The notes under the pieces were generated by a model, which saw only the letters and a program-made list of their open reading frames with translations, was not told the origin of the DNA and did no database searches. A DNA stretch of 64,000 nt from Oceanospirillaceae bacterium (GTDB taxonomy: Bacteria > Pseudomonadota > Gammaproteobacteria > Pseudomonadales > Balneatricaceae). Every line of letters starts with the position of its first letter. The first letter of the stretch is position 1. The stretch lies in NCBI GenBank assembly GCA_013215375.1, contig JABSRB010000003.1, positions 24,258 through 88,257 of the forward strand. Reading direction: 5' to 3'. The position numbers and the translations under genes are program-made. Shown here in pieces: positions 37,397-45,556 of this stretch.

Positions 37397-37972
37397 GTGC
37401 AGAAATTTTCAATTGTTGATGGTCAGTTGCTGCAGGCAAGGCAAGTACCTTCACCCAATTGCAATCAAAGAGCTACTGGCGAAGTGCTTGAATTGTTAGT
37501 GATTCATAATATCAGTTTGCCTCCGAGAGAATATGGTGGCGGATATATTGAGCAGTTTTTTCAAAATAGTTTAGATGTAGATCAGCATCCCTATTTTGCC
37601 AGTATCAAAGATTTGCATGTATCAGCGCATTTGCTGATTACTCGAATAGGGGAAGTGGTGCAGTTTGTCAATTTCAAAGACCGGGCTTGGCATGCAGGAG
37701 TCTCAAATTATAAAGATCGCCGCGACTGTAATGATTTCTCTATAGGAATAGAGTTAGAAGGTTGTGATGACGAAGCTTTTACCCAGCAGCAGTATCAAGT
37801 TCTGGCTCAGGTAAGTACGGCACTACAAAGTGCTTACCCGCTGATAAACGTTGAAAATACCCATGGTCACAGTGATATAGCACCGGGTCGAAAGACTGAT
37901 CCAGGTGATAGTTTTGATTGGAAAAAATATCGTGATTTATGGGTTGGCAAAGTTAATAGCAGTTCGAGTTAA
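37397..37972 (+). CDS. ampD: 1,6-anhydro-MurNAc-L-alanine amidase AmpD
   Basis: Cytoplasmic zinc amidase of peptidoglycan recycling that removes the stem peptide from anhydro-muropeptides. Zinc ligands are seen as His in [10 protein letters not shown], His in [16 protein letters not shown] and the Asp of KTDPG; the catalytic Glu is in IGIELEG. At 191 residues it is near the E. coli length. The GTG start has GAGG 9-10 nt upstream. Its substrates would be imported by the AmpG encoded at 59301-60851. Confidence 0.95.
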   Translation: MQKFSIVDGQLLQARQVPSPNCNQRATGEVLELLVIHNISLPPREYGGGYIEQFFQNSLDVDQHPYFASIKDLHVSAHLLITRIGEVVQFVNFKDRAWHAGVSNYKDRRDCNDFSIGIELEGCDDEAFTQQQYQVLAQVSTALQSAYPLINVENTHGHSDIAPGRKTDPGDSFDWKKYRDLWVGKVNSSSS

Positions 37973-38682
37973 AAGCTGAATAATTTACTAATCGCCACCG
38001 GCAGCGCCGTTTCTACTCTTAATATGCGGCTACCTAAGCTCATGGCTGCGAAGCCTTGAGAGCATAGTTTTTCAACTTCATAATCGATAAAGCCGCCCTC
38101 TGGACCAATTGCCAAAGTGGTTGGCTGGTCAGCTGTTGCCTCAAAGGTATGTGCGTTGTAAGGGTGCGCAATTATCTTACGGCTGTACTCTGCTATAGCA
38201 GGTAGTTCGTCTTCAATGAATGGTTTGAAGCGCTTTCTTAAGTGTACTTTGGGCATTAAGGTATCCCCCGCTTGCTCTAAGCCTAGTAATAACTGTTGCT
38301 CGATAGAGCTAGCTTCAAGCACTGGTGAAGACCAGTAGCTCTTTTCAACTTTGTAGCTGTTGATCAAATATATATCTTTGACTCCCAGGCTGGCGACACA
38401 CTGCAATATTCGCTTGAGCATTTTAGGCCTAGGCAGTGCTAATATTAATGTCAGCGGTAGGGGAGGCAGAGGTTTTGTGTTTAAGGCAAGGGTTAGTGTC
38501 ACAGATTGATCATCGATGCTTACTACAGTGCCGGTACCGGTATTACCATTGAGCATACCAACTTTTAATGCCTGTCCTGTCACCGCTTTGTGTACTTTGC
38601 TGATATGGGTGTGCCTGCTGTCGCTAAGTTTGACGCTTTTATCATCAATGAAATCTTCAGCAGTCACTAAAATTAAATTCAT
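37969..38682 (-). CDS. rsmE: 16S rRNA m3U1498 methyltransferase RsmE
   Basis: SPOUT-family methyltransferase that modifies U1498 of 16S rRNA. The 237-residue protein has an N-terminal PUA-like domain (DSRHTHISKVHKAVTGQALKVG in part) and the C-terminal knot with LAIGPEGGFIDYEVEKL and SLGSRILRVETA. ATG at 38682 is chosen; it overlaps the stop of the upstream iron-transport ATPase gene by ATGA. Its tail also overlaps the end of ampD by 4 nt on the other strand. Confidence 0.95.
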   Translation of the reverse strand: MNLILVTAEDFIDDKSVKLSDSRHTHISKVHKAVTGQALKVGMLNGNTGTGTVVSIDDQSVTLTLALNTKPLPPLPLTLILALPRPKMLKRILQCVASLGVKDIYLINSYKVEKSYWSSPVLEASSIEQQLLLGLEQAGDTLMPKVHLRKRFKPFIEDELPAIAEYSRKIIAHPYNAHTFEATADQPTTLAIGPEGGFIDYEVEKLCSQGFAAMSLGSRILRVETALPVAISKLFSF

Positions 38683-39749
38683 CGAGCAAATATTACCAGG
38701 CTTTCGCTGCAAAATTTAAGGGGAATATTTTCACCTAGTTGATGTTCTGCGGTATCTTTCGCGTTAGTGCTGTACAAAATAGTGCTGTTATCAGCAAGGG
38801 ATAATTCGTATTTGTAATAGCTGCCGTGGAAGTTCTTTTTAACCACTTTGCCAAAGTGTGCAGAGTCCGCTTGAGTGATAATGTTTTCCAAACGCACTAG
38901 TACATCGACCGTTGATCCCTCTTTAAATCCATGTGGGAACGGATTCTTAAGTCTGCCCAGTTGTGTATCAATACAATGCTCACAACTGACGATACCTGGC
39001 AAAAAGCGGCTATCACCAATAAAAGAGGCGACAAATTTGGTGGCGGGAATGTGGTAACTGTTAAATGCACTGTCCCATTGATGTATCTTACCGTTCTCCA
39101 TAATGGCTATTTTATCGGCAATAGCGAAGGCTTCTCCTTGATCGTGGCTGACGATTAGGGCGCTGACGTGTTCTGCTTTAAGTATCGCTTTCACTTGCGG
39201 GACTAAAGTCTCTCGCAGTTTGGCATCTAGTCCAGAGAAGGGCTCGTCCAGTAACAGCAACTTTGGTTTGGGTGCTAGTGCGCGGGCCAACGCTATGCGT
39301 TGTTGCTGTCCGCCTGAAATTTGATGAGGATAAAGTGTCGCGTAATGGCTTAGTTCTATCAAGTCGAGCAGTTGCTTTACTCTTGCGCGCTGCTCGGTCT
39401 TGGTTAAATGTTGAATGCCAAATGCAATGTTTTGCGCAACATTTAAATGCGGAAAGAGCGCAATGTCCTGAAAAACCATGCCGATATTGCGTTGCTCTGG
39501 GGCAGTGGTAAAATCTTTATTGGATAGGGATTTCCCTAATAAGCTGATGCTCCCTTGGCTAAGTGGCTCAAAGCCTGCGATAGCGCGCAGTAGCGTCGAT
39601 TTGCCACAGCCACTGGGTCCTAAAAGACAGCCTATCTCCCCCTGCTTAATATCAATAGACACATCTTTAACAACAGTGTGGTTGGCGTAAGCAACACTCA
39701 CATTGCTTATATTGAGAAGGGGGGCAAGAATAGGCTCGGCTGCATTCAT
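38679..39749 (-). CDS. fbpC: ferric iron ABC transporter ATP-binding protein
   Basis: ATPase of an Fbp-type importer. It has Walker A GPSGCGKSTLLR, signature SGGQQQRIALARAL, Walker B LLLLDEPF and switch SHDQGEA. The C-terminal half of its 356 residues holds the regulatory TOBE region. It is encoded downstream of the permease and overlaps it by 4 nt. Iron is inferred from the binding protein and the gene order A-B-C. Confidence 0.93.
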   Translation of the reverse strand: MNAAEPILAPLLNISNVSVAYANHTVVKDVSIDIKQGEIGCLLGPSGCGKSTLLRAIAGFEPLSQGSISLLGKSLSNKDFTTAPEQRNIGMVFQDIALFPHLNVAQNIAFGIQHLTKTEQRARVKQLLDLIELSHYATLYPHQISGGQQQRIALARALAPKPKLLLLDEPFSGLDAKLRETLVPQVKAILKAEHVSALIVSHDQGEAFAIADKIAIMENGKIHQWDSAFNSYHIPATKFVASFIGDSRFLPGIVSCEHCIDTQLGRLKNPFPHGFKEGSTVDVLVRLENIITQADSAHFGKVVKKNFHGSYYKYELSLADNSTILYSTNAKDTAEHQLGENIPLKFCSESLVIFAR

Positions 39750-41401
39750 AGTGCTTTTTGTGCTCTTGAATTAGAAATTGAACGGCTTAATAAAATAACA
39801 GGTAATAATCCTACGGCTACTATCATAATGGACGCGGGGGCTGCATCAATCAACCTCTCGTCAGAGGCAAGCTCGTACGCATGTACCGCTAGTGTATTGA
39901 AGTTAAAAGGCCGCAAAATCAAGGTTGCCGGTAATTCTTTTAACACATCAACAAATACAATTAATAAAGCGGTAAGCATTGAGCCGCGCATCAGTGGAAA
40001 ATGTATTTTTCCAATCACCTGCAAGTTTGTATGTCCTAGTGATCTAGCGCTGTTATCGATGTTGGGTTTAATTTTATCAAACCCTGTTTGCACGGCTCCC
40101 ATAGAGACGGCTAAAAAACGCACGGTATAAGCAAAAAGAAGTGCAAAAAGTGATCCCGATAATACCAGTCCAACATCGATCTTAAAGTAGTGATCAACAA
40201 ACTCGATGATGCGATGATCAAGCCACGCTAGGGGAATAATAATACCAATGGCAATGATGGTGCCTGGTAGTGCATAACCTAAACCTACTACAGTATTGGC
40301 GCTGACTACTAATGCCGTGCTTTTAATACGCTTTGCATAAACCAGTAACAGTGATAAGAGCACGGCAACAATAGCGGCACTAAAAGCTAAATAAAGGGAG
40401 TTCCAAGCAAGGCCGATGAATTGTTGGCCATCAAAACTTGCTTGAGTAATGCTCCAATAGCTCAACACACTGGCGGGTATTAAAAAACCAAAACAAATAG
40501 GGATTAGGCAAACTATCCAAGCCCAGCAACTCTGTTTTTTAGACAATTGAATTAATGCACTGGCAGGGCGTTGCTCGCTGCTGGAGTGATAGCGGTGCTG
40601 GCGTCTAGAGTAACGCTCTAAAATGATTAAGAAGGCGACAAAGGTGAGGAGTATGCTCGCTAATTGAGAGGCTGCGGTAGGGTCGCCCAGGCCATAAAAG
40701 GTGCGATAGATACCTGTGGTAAATGTACTAATGCCAAAGTATTGCACTGTACCAAAATCTGCCAGGGTCTCCATTAATGCCAAAGTGAGTCCAGCAATGA
40801 TAGCTGGTCTTGCCATGGGTAGTGAGAGTCGCCAAAAAGCTTGTTTACGGCTGTAACCTAAAGTGCGGCATACTTCTAAGACGTTGCTCGATTGCTCCAA
40901 AAAAGCGGCTCTGGCTAATAGGTAGACATAAGGGTAGAGCACTAGGGTGAGCATAGTGATGGCACCACCTAGAGAGCGCACTTCAAAAAAATAATATTCA
41001 CCATAGTTGAGTCCGCTAAGCTCTCTGATGGTGTTTTGCACCGGACCTGCATAATCGAGTATGCCCGTGTAAGTATAGGCGACGATGTAAGCGGGCACCG
41101 CTAAAGGTAATAACAATGCCCAGGTAAAAAGCGTTTTTCCTTTGAATTCACAGACGCTAGTCAGCCACGCAGTGGGCACGCCAATCAGCAATACTCCAAC
41201 AGAGACGCCGAGTAACAGTAGTAGTGAGTTGATCACATAATCAGAGAGCACAGTGTCTATTAAGTGCGCGAGCGTTGGGCCAAATCCGCCGAACAGGGAG
41301 CTAGTAACCACTAAGATGGGTAACGAGAGTACTAAGGCGATAATCAGAGCGATACCGCTGAGCCAATGTATTCTTTTATATCGATTTAATATTGCGTTCA
41401 T
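39746..41401 (-). CDS. fbpB: ferric iron ABC transporter permease
   Basis: Inner-membrane permease of 551 residues made of two fused BPD domains, about 12 helices, the form usual in FbpB/SfuB. Each half carries an EAA-type loop: EVCRTLGYSRKQAFWRLSLP in the first half, and IDNSARSLGHTNLQVIGKIH in the second. It lies 66 bp after the binding-protein gene. Confidence 0.93.
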   Translation of the reverse strand: MNAILNRYKRIHWLSGIALIIALVLSLPILVVTSSLFGGFGPTLAHLIDTVLSDYVINSLLLLLGVSVGVLLIGVPTAWLTSVCEFKGKTLFTWALLLPLAVPAYIVAYTYTGILDYAGPVQNTIRELSGLNYGEYYFFEVRSLGGAITMLTLVLYPYVYLLARAAFLEQSSNVLEVCRTLGYSRKQAFWRLSLPMARPAIIAGLTLALMETLADFGTVQYFGISTFTTGIYRTFYGLGDPTAASQLASILLTFVAFLIILERYSRRQHRYHSSSEQRPASALIQLSKKQSCWAWIVCLIPICFGFLIPASVLSYWSITQASFDGQQFIGLAWNSLYLAFSAAIVAVLLSLLLVYAKRIKSTALVVSANTVVGLGYALPGTIIAIGIIIPLAWLDHRIIEFVDHYFKIDVGLVLSGSLFALLFAYTVRFLAVSMGAVQTGFDKIKPNIDNSARSLGHTNLQVIGKIHFPLMRGSMLTALLIVFVDVLKELPATLILRPFNFNTLAVHAYELASDERLIDAAPASIMIVAVGLLPVILLSRSISNSRAQKAL

Positions 41402-41467
41402 GGCTATCTATAAAGGCTTAAAAAGCTGGCAAGTTTAACATAAAAAAATGCCAGCAAGCACTGAAAA

Positions 41468-42496
41468 TTATTTCCAACCAGCCTTGTCCATCAGCTCTAC
41501 CGCTTGGCGGTTGTTTTCGCCTAACTTGTTAAGGGCGATGCTATCGGCTTTAAAGCTTCCCCAGCTGGTAAGAGCCTTTGAAACAGGTGCTGTTTCTAAT
41601 ACTGGGAATTCACTGTTCACCGCAGCGTACCAAGCTTGAGATTCAGCGGATGTCATAAATTCTATTAGCTTGATGGCATTGTCTTTATGACGCGCGTACT
41701 TAGTGACACCCGCGCCACTGACATTCATGTGTACACCGCGATCATTTTGATTAGGCCAAAACAGCCCCACTTTTTCCACTACCTTTTTGTCATCAGCCTT
41801 GTCGCTGTTCATTAAGCGGCCAAAGTAATAAGTGTTGGAAATGGTAATATCGCAAACACCTGCAGCTACCGCTTTGAGTTGGTCTGTATCACCGCCCGCA
41901 GGTGGCTTGGCAATGTTGTTAACCAACGCGGTAGCCCAAGTAAGGGTTTTTTCTGCGCCGATATTGTCAATCATGGAGGCTACCAGGGACTGGTTGTAAA
42001 TATTGTTAGAGCTTCTCAGGCAAATTCTGCCGCGCCATTTCTTATCGGCAAGATCTTCATAGCTAGTTAACTGGCTAGGATTAACGTTGGCTTTTGAGTA
42101 GAAAATAGTACGGGCGCGCTGCGAGAGGCCAAACCACAAGTTATCACTGTCTCTTAAATTTTGTGGAATGTTAGCATTTAATATTTCACTATCAATAGCT
42201 TGTAATATGCCTGCTTCCTTAGCGCGTTGTAAACGACCAGCGTCAACTGTGATAAAAATATCAGCGGGGCTAGCTTTACCCTCAATTCTAATGCGCTGTA
42301 ATAAAGCATCCGCTTTACCGGTAATTAAGTTAACGGTAATGCCAGTGCTCTGCTCAAATTTATCAAGCAGGGGTTTGATTAATGCTTCTTTTCGGGCTGA
42401 ATAGACATTAACTTCAGAGGAGGCCTGAGCAATATTGCAGGTTAGCAACAGGCTGATGGTGGCAAGTTTAATAGTTGTTTTACGCATATTCGACAT
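41468..42496 (-). CDS. fbpA: ferric iron ABC transporter substrate-binding protein
   Basis: Periplasmic iron-binding protein of 342 residues with a cleavable signal peptide ending near AQAS. The mature protein opens with VNVYSARKEALIKPLLDKFE, typical of FbpA/FutA, and contains the paired iron-ligand tyrosines in SNTYYFGRL plus an N-terminal Tyr in VYSAR. It heads the fbpABC operon. A Fur-like box overlaps the predicted promoter upstream. Confidence 0.94.
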   Translation of the reverse strand: MSNMRKTTIKLATISLLLTCNIAQASSEVNVYSARKEALIKPLLDKFEQSTGITVNLITGKADALLQRIRIEGKASPADIFITVDAGRLQRAKEAGILQAIDSEILNANIPQNLRDSDNLWFGLSQRARTIFYSKANVNPSQLTSYEDLADKKWRGRICLRSSNNIYNQSLVASMIDNIGAEKTLTWATALVNNIAKPPAGGDTDQLKAVAAGVCDITISNTYYFGRLMNSDKADDKKVVEKVGLFWPNQNDRGVHMNVSGAGVTKYARHKDNAIKLIEFMTSAESQAWYAAVNSEFPVLETAPVSKALTSWGSFKADSIALNKLGENNRQAVELMDKAGWK

Positions 42497-42536
42497 AATA
42501 ATTAACTCTGGTAAAGGATAACAACGAAGAAACCGG

Positions 42537-42565
42537 ATTATAAATGATTATGGTTGTTATTTACA
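42537..42565 (-). promoter_or_regulatory. fbpA promoter with Fur-like box
   Basis: On the minus strand, TGTAAA (42565-42560) and TATAAT (42542-42537) are 17 bp apart. A sequence matching the classical 19 bp Fur consensus at about 12 of 19 positions spans 42540-42558, including ATAATCATT. The -10 match is perfect and the Fur match is moderate, so iron repression is a reasonable inference. Confidence 0.45.
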
Positions 42566-42608
42566 TCTTTGATTGATTGCTATTAAAAACTAATCGATAA
42601 CCTCGGCC

Positions 42609-42772
42609 TAGGAGGCTGTCCGAGAACTGCGATCGTAGCGAGAGTATGGCTATTTGAGGAAAAATTAACGGTCATTTGAGGCGAATAGCGTGCTATTTAA
42701 CGAAAATTAGCGTTAATTTTAACCAAGTAGGCTTGGTCGCAGTAGATTAGTCTTTTCTCGGACAGCCTCCTA
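42609..42772. mobile_element. 164 bp MITE-like element with 18 bp perfect terminal inverted repeats
   Basis: TAGGAGGCTGTCCGAGAA at the left end is mirrored exactly at the right end (42755-42772), and the match extends by one C/G outside. Internal arms also pair: CTGCGA with TCGCAG, AAAATTAACG (42661) with CGTTAATTTT (42711), and AATAGC with GCTATT at the centre. The whole element can therefore fold into one long hairpin. It encodes no transposase. Ends of the GGCTGTCC type recall IS5-group transposons; a TA or CTAG target duplication is possible but cannot be proved here. Confidence 0.8.
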
Positions 42773-43715
42773 GTTGCGCTTTGATAATTTTGTAGCTGTT
42801 AACAAAGGCGGCTAAATAGAGTTTTTGTAAGCTTTGTTCATTCCCGTTTTGATTTTTACTCAGGCCGAAGCTTAGCGGCTTGTCTTCGCTATAACAGTGA
42901 CAGTTAAAACACTTGTCCCAGATCGCCAAGATAGCCCCATAGTTTTTATTAAAATGACGTGGTGCGGTGGAGTGGTGAATGTGGTGTTGGGCGGGGGAGA
43001 TGAAAATATTTTCAATGGCTCTGTAATAGCGAATAGAGATGTGACTGTGACGCAAATTAGCACCGGCAACATTAAATATAAATACTAAAACATTGACCTT
43101 TAATACCGTATATAAATCGACTTTATCGGCAAACAAAAACACAAAAACACCAATGCTGATGCCTTGCACAAAAGCGCTGCGGATCGCAAACAACAGCCCT
43201 TCTACAGGGTGAGTACGCAATACCGTAAGAGGTGTGAGTGTGGTGGCGCTGTGATGGGTTTTGTGAAACTCCCACAGCCAAGGTATCTGGTGCATGAGTT
43301 TGTGGGTATAAAAACGTGCAAAGTCATCGAAAATAAAGATAAAAGCGGTGAAGGCACTGATGATGATCCAGCTGGGGATGTCGCTTTCCACAGGGCGCTG
43401 GCCTAACCATTGATGCATAAGCTCAAAGATTAGCGTGGCTATGCTCAGTTTGCCGATCAAGATTGGGTTGCATAATAAATAGATGGCTTTGTTGATGATG
43501 ATTAATTGATAATCAGCTCTGGCAGATCTTGATAACCAGTGGGGTAGCCCCAAGGCATTTGATATTGACGCCTTTAGCTGTTTAGGCTGTTTTTTAAGGC
43601 TGTAAAGCGCTGCGATAATAATCGCGCAAACGAGGTAGCCCCAGTATAGGCGCTGTTGTGAATTGCTAAATAATGAAGTGAGATCACTCCAGTACTGTTG
43701 AAAAAAGCTATCCAT
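42747..43715 (-). CDS. fatty acid hydroxylase / sterol desaturase family membrane protein
   Basis: Integral membrane di-iron oxygenase of 322 residues. The histidine clusters of the family are present: HKLMH, HKTHHS, a His in LRHSH and HHIHHS. About four to five helices surround them. The substrate is unknown; relatives hydroxylate or desaturate sterols, carotenoids or fatty acids. The last eight codons (LGGCPRKD) and the stop lie inside the terminal repeat of the MITE-like element, so the native C-terminus has been replaced. It sits between the iron transporter and the DUF4856 gene. Confidence 0.9.
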   Translation of the reverse strand: MDSFFQQYWSDLTSLFSNSQQRLYWGYLVCAIIIAALYSLKKQPKQLKASISNALGLPHWLSRSARADYQLIIINKAIYLLCNPILIGKLSIATLIFELMHQWLGQRPVESDIPSWIIISAFTAFIFIFDDFARFYTHKLMHQIPWLWEFHKTHHSATTLTPLTVLRTHPVEGLLFAIRSAFVQGISIGVFVFLFADKVDLYTVLKVNVLVFIFNVAGANLRHSHISIRYYRAIENIFISPAQHHIHHSTAPRHFNKNYGAILAIWDKCFNCHCYSEDKPLSFGLSKNQNGNEQSLQKLYLAAFVNSYKIIKAQLGGCPRKD

Positions 43716-43741
43716 AAAATGAGGTTTTTCTGTGTGTAAAG

Positions 43742-43767
43742 GTAAGGCGGCATTATAGCCGCCTTAC
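43742..43767. terminator. hairpin downstream of the DUF4856 gene
   Basis: GTAAGGCGGC pairs perfectly with GCCGCCTTAC over a 6 nt loop in the 93 bp between the DUF4856 and hydroxylase genes. There is no T-run on the minus strand, so it may be a weak terminator or a transcript-stabilising hairpin. Confidence 0.45.
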
Positions 43768-43808
43768 TTCTTAAGAAAAATAGATAAGTTATCTGAGACC
43801 TCTATCTA

Positions 43809-45218
43809 TTAATCGTTTTCTGTACTTTTACCAGAACCTAGTTTTTCAGCTAAAGCTGCAAGCTTTTCGCTCTGGTCGTTAAGACGTGCTTTTAGTGGGT
43901 AGCGATCAGCAAGTGCCTTTTGTACTTTTAGCATGTGCAGTGCAAACTCATTTAAAGAGATTGAACTAGACTGTACATAGTTGCCTTTATCATCAAGACC
44001 CGTTACTTGAGTGTTGCCAAGTAATACTGGGCTGAAGCCGATTAGGCGGTTAAGTTTAACGGAAAACTCACCCAAATCCTTGCCACCTGTTTGCAGCGCC
44101 ATAGAGAAGCCTTTTAGCTCGCCCCAGTGGTGGATGTATTTTTTGAAATCAGCTTTAACATCAGTGTTTTCTTCAACGCCAGCTTGTAGCTTAAGTGCGT
44201 CTGAGTATACGCTACCTGCATATTTAAACGCCGCTTCTGCAATGACTAACTCCCAGTTAGTTTTGATAAAGTCTGCTTTAGCCAGTAATTGGCTGCGTTG
44301 ATCATCGCTCAACTTCTCGCCTTTCGCATCAGTAATGATCTGACGTCCATCGACGAATGCTTGAGTGATTTCATTCAGGTAGTTTGACTTGCCCGCTTTA
44401 TCAGCGCCTGCTGCATAGTATGCGTGCGCGTAAAGCATCTCAGTATCAAGATCGATTTTACCGTTAGCGTTTAAATCCGCTTTTGCAAAGATCTCTTTTT
44501 TGCCTTTGGCAATTGAGTAAGCTTCATTAGCATCAAGGCCTGCTGCGTTAATTGGTGCACCGAAGTAACCAAAAGCCTCATCCCAAACGTGTTCTTTACC
44601 GGTATAAGGCGCGCCGTCTTTGTAAGGCTTGTCGTTTGGTTTAACGTCAGCAGCTAGTTTTTCATCTAAGTAGTTATCCACTGCTTGGTTGTAGAAAATA
44701 GCGCCCATTGCGAACTTTGAGATAAGCTGCGGGTAATCCATACCGTTGATGTAATCAAAACCAGCATCAGAGCTGGCGGCTTTCTCGATCAGGAATTCAA
44801 GTACTTCGACGCCTGTTTTGTTACCAGGCCAGCCTGCAACAGCGCCTTTGTATGTTTTGCCCGCAAGATTTTTGCCTTTAGAAAGCTCATCAACGTTGGT
44901 TTGTGCAATAGTAAAACCTTCCTGGCTTGCAGGGGAAAGTATAGCGCGACCTGTCTCTTTGCCTGAAAAGTAAGCTTGCATTTGAGCAAGTAACTCTGGG
45001 TTAGCAGCACCGTTACCCGTTTTTGAAAGCTTCATTAAAGAAGTATGCAATACGTGGCGCGCAATTTGACCGCCGTAAGAAATAGAAGACTTTTTGTCAC
45101 CCGCGTAATCTTTAACAGTGATGGGGAAGTCAGCGTAGTTAGAGGCTGCATTAGCGGTAAGTACGGTAGTTGATAGAGTAGCGATGGCTACTGCAGTCAT
45201 TAATTTATTTAGTTTCAC
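43809..45218 (-). CDS. secreted DUF4856-family protein
   Basis: A 469-residue protein with a clear signal peptide (MKLNKLMTAVAIATLSTTVL, then TANAA). The remainder, with FPITVKDYAGDKKSSISYGGQIARH (in part), EHVWDEAFGYFGAP and KADFIKTNWELVIAEAAFKYAGSVY (in part), matches my memory of DUF4856, a mostly helical periplasmic or surface family thought to resemble imelysins. The GTG start has AAGGGA upstream. A Fur-like box about 81-99 bp upstream and the neighbouring Fbp transporter hint at an iron role. Function is not established. Confidence 0.75.
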   Translation of the reverse strand: MKLNKLMTAVAIATLSTTVLTANAASNYADFPITVKDYAGDKKSSISYGGQIARHVLHTSLMKLSKTGNGAANPELLAQMQAYFSGKETGRAILSPASQEGFTIAQTNVDELSKGKNLAGKTYKGAVAGWPGNKTGVEVLEFLIEKAASSDAGFDYINGMDYPQLISKFAMGAIFYNQAVDNYLDEKLAADVKPNDKPYKDGAPYTGKEHVWDEAFGYFGAPINAAGLDANEAYSIAKGKKEIFAKADLNANGKIDLDTEMLYAHAYYAAGADKAGKSNYLNEITQAFVDGRQIITDAKGEKLSDDQRSQLLAKADFIKTNWELVIAEAAFKYAGSVYSDALKLQAGVEENTDVKADFKKYIHHWGELKGFSMALQTGGKDLGEFSVKLNRLIGFSPVLLGNTQVTGLDDKGNYVQSSSISLNEFALHMLKVQKALADRYPLKARLNDQSEKLAALAEKLGSGKSTEND

Positions 45219-45298
45219 AATGATTGTCCCTTAAATTTGCACGCGCTTTTTTCAGCGATTAAAAACTGCTTAGAATTTATAGGAATGCTGATGAGTTT

Positions 45299-45317
45299 GC
45301 AAATAATAATTGTTTCT
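45299..45317 (-). promoter_or_regulatory. Fur-like box upstream of the DUF4856 gene
   Basis: GCAAATAATAATTGTTTCT matches the classical Fur consensus at about 11 of 19 positions and resembles common ATAATAATTnTTT-type boxes. AT-rich DNA gives chance matches, so this is tentative. Confidence 0.35.
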
Positions 45318-45489
45318 ATTCGCAATAATTAATGATGGATGAAGCGTTGCTAAATGAATAACCACGGATGCAAAATGAATAACAAAATTATTAGGGAAGG
45401 GCTGCTGCTGAAAGTGACAAAATATGTATTAAAAAAAGGGTATTGAAAAGTGAGACGTTGTTAATATTTAGCCCGATAATTATTTATTA

Positions 45490-45516
45490 GTAATCAGTAA
45501 TCAGTAATCAGTATCA
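45490..45516. repeat. 7 bp tandem repeat
   Basis: GTAATCA is repeated three times in direct succession and is followed by a shortened copy, GTATCA. A unit of this size can vary in number by replication slippage. Confidence 0.8.
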
Positions 45517-45522
45517 GTTGAA

Positions 45523-45546
45523 AACCCCCTTAAAATTTAAGGGGGT
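45523..45546 (-). terminator. terminator of the glpSTPQUV operon
   Basis: AACCCCCTTAAA and its near-complement ATTTAAGGGGGTT form a tight hairpin 11 bp after the glpV stop; a short T-run (TTTT) follows on the minus strand. Confidence 0.7.
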
Positions 45547-45556
45547 TATAGTGAGT

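Larger units (their letters stand above)
45219..45556. other. intergenic region between DUF4856 and glpV genes
   Basis: About 338 bp. It holds a Fur-like box (45299-45317), a short 7 bp tandem repeat (45490-45516), and the terminator of the transporter operon (45523-45546). No ORF or RNA gene was recognised. Confidence 0.6.

Noticed and set aside
39678..40130. 150-codon open frame antisense to fbpB and fbpC ends
   Set aside because: It runs opposite to two well-supported transporter genes, and its apparent composition comes from their hydrophobic codons.
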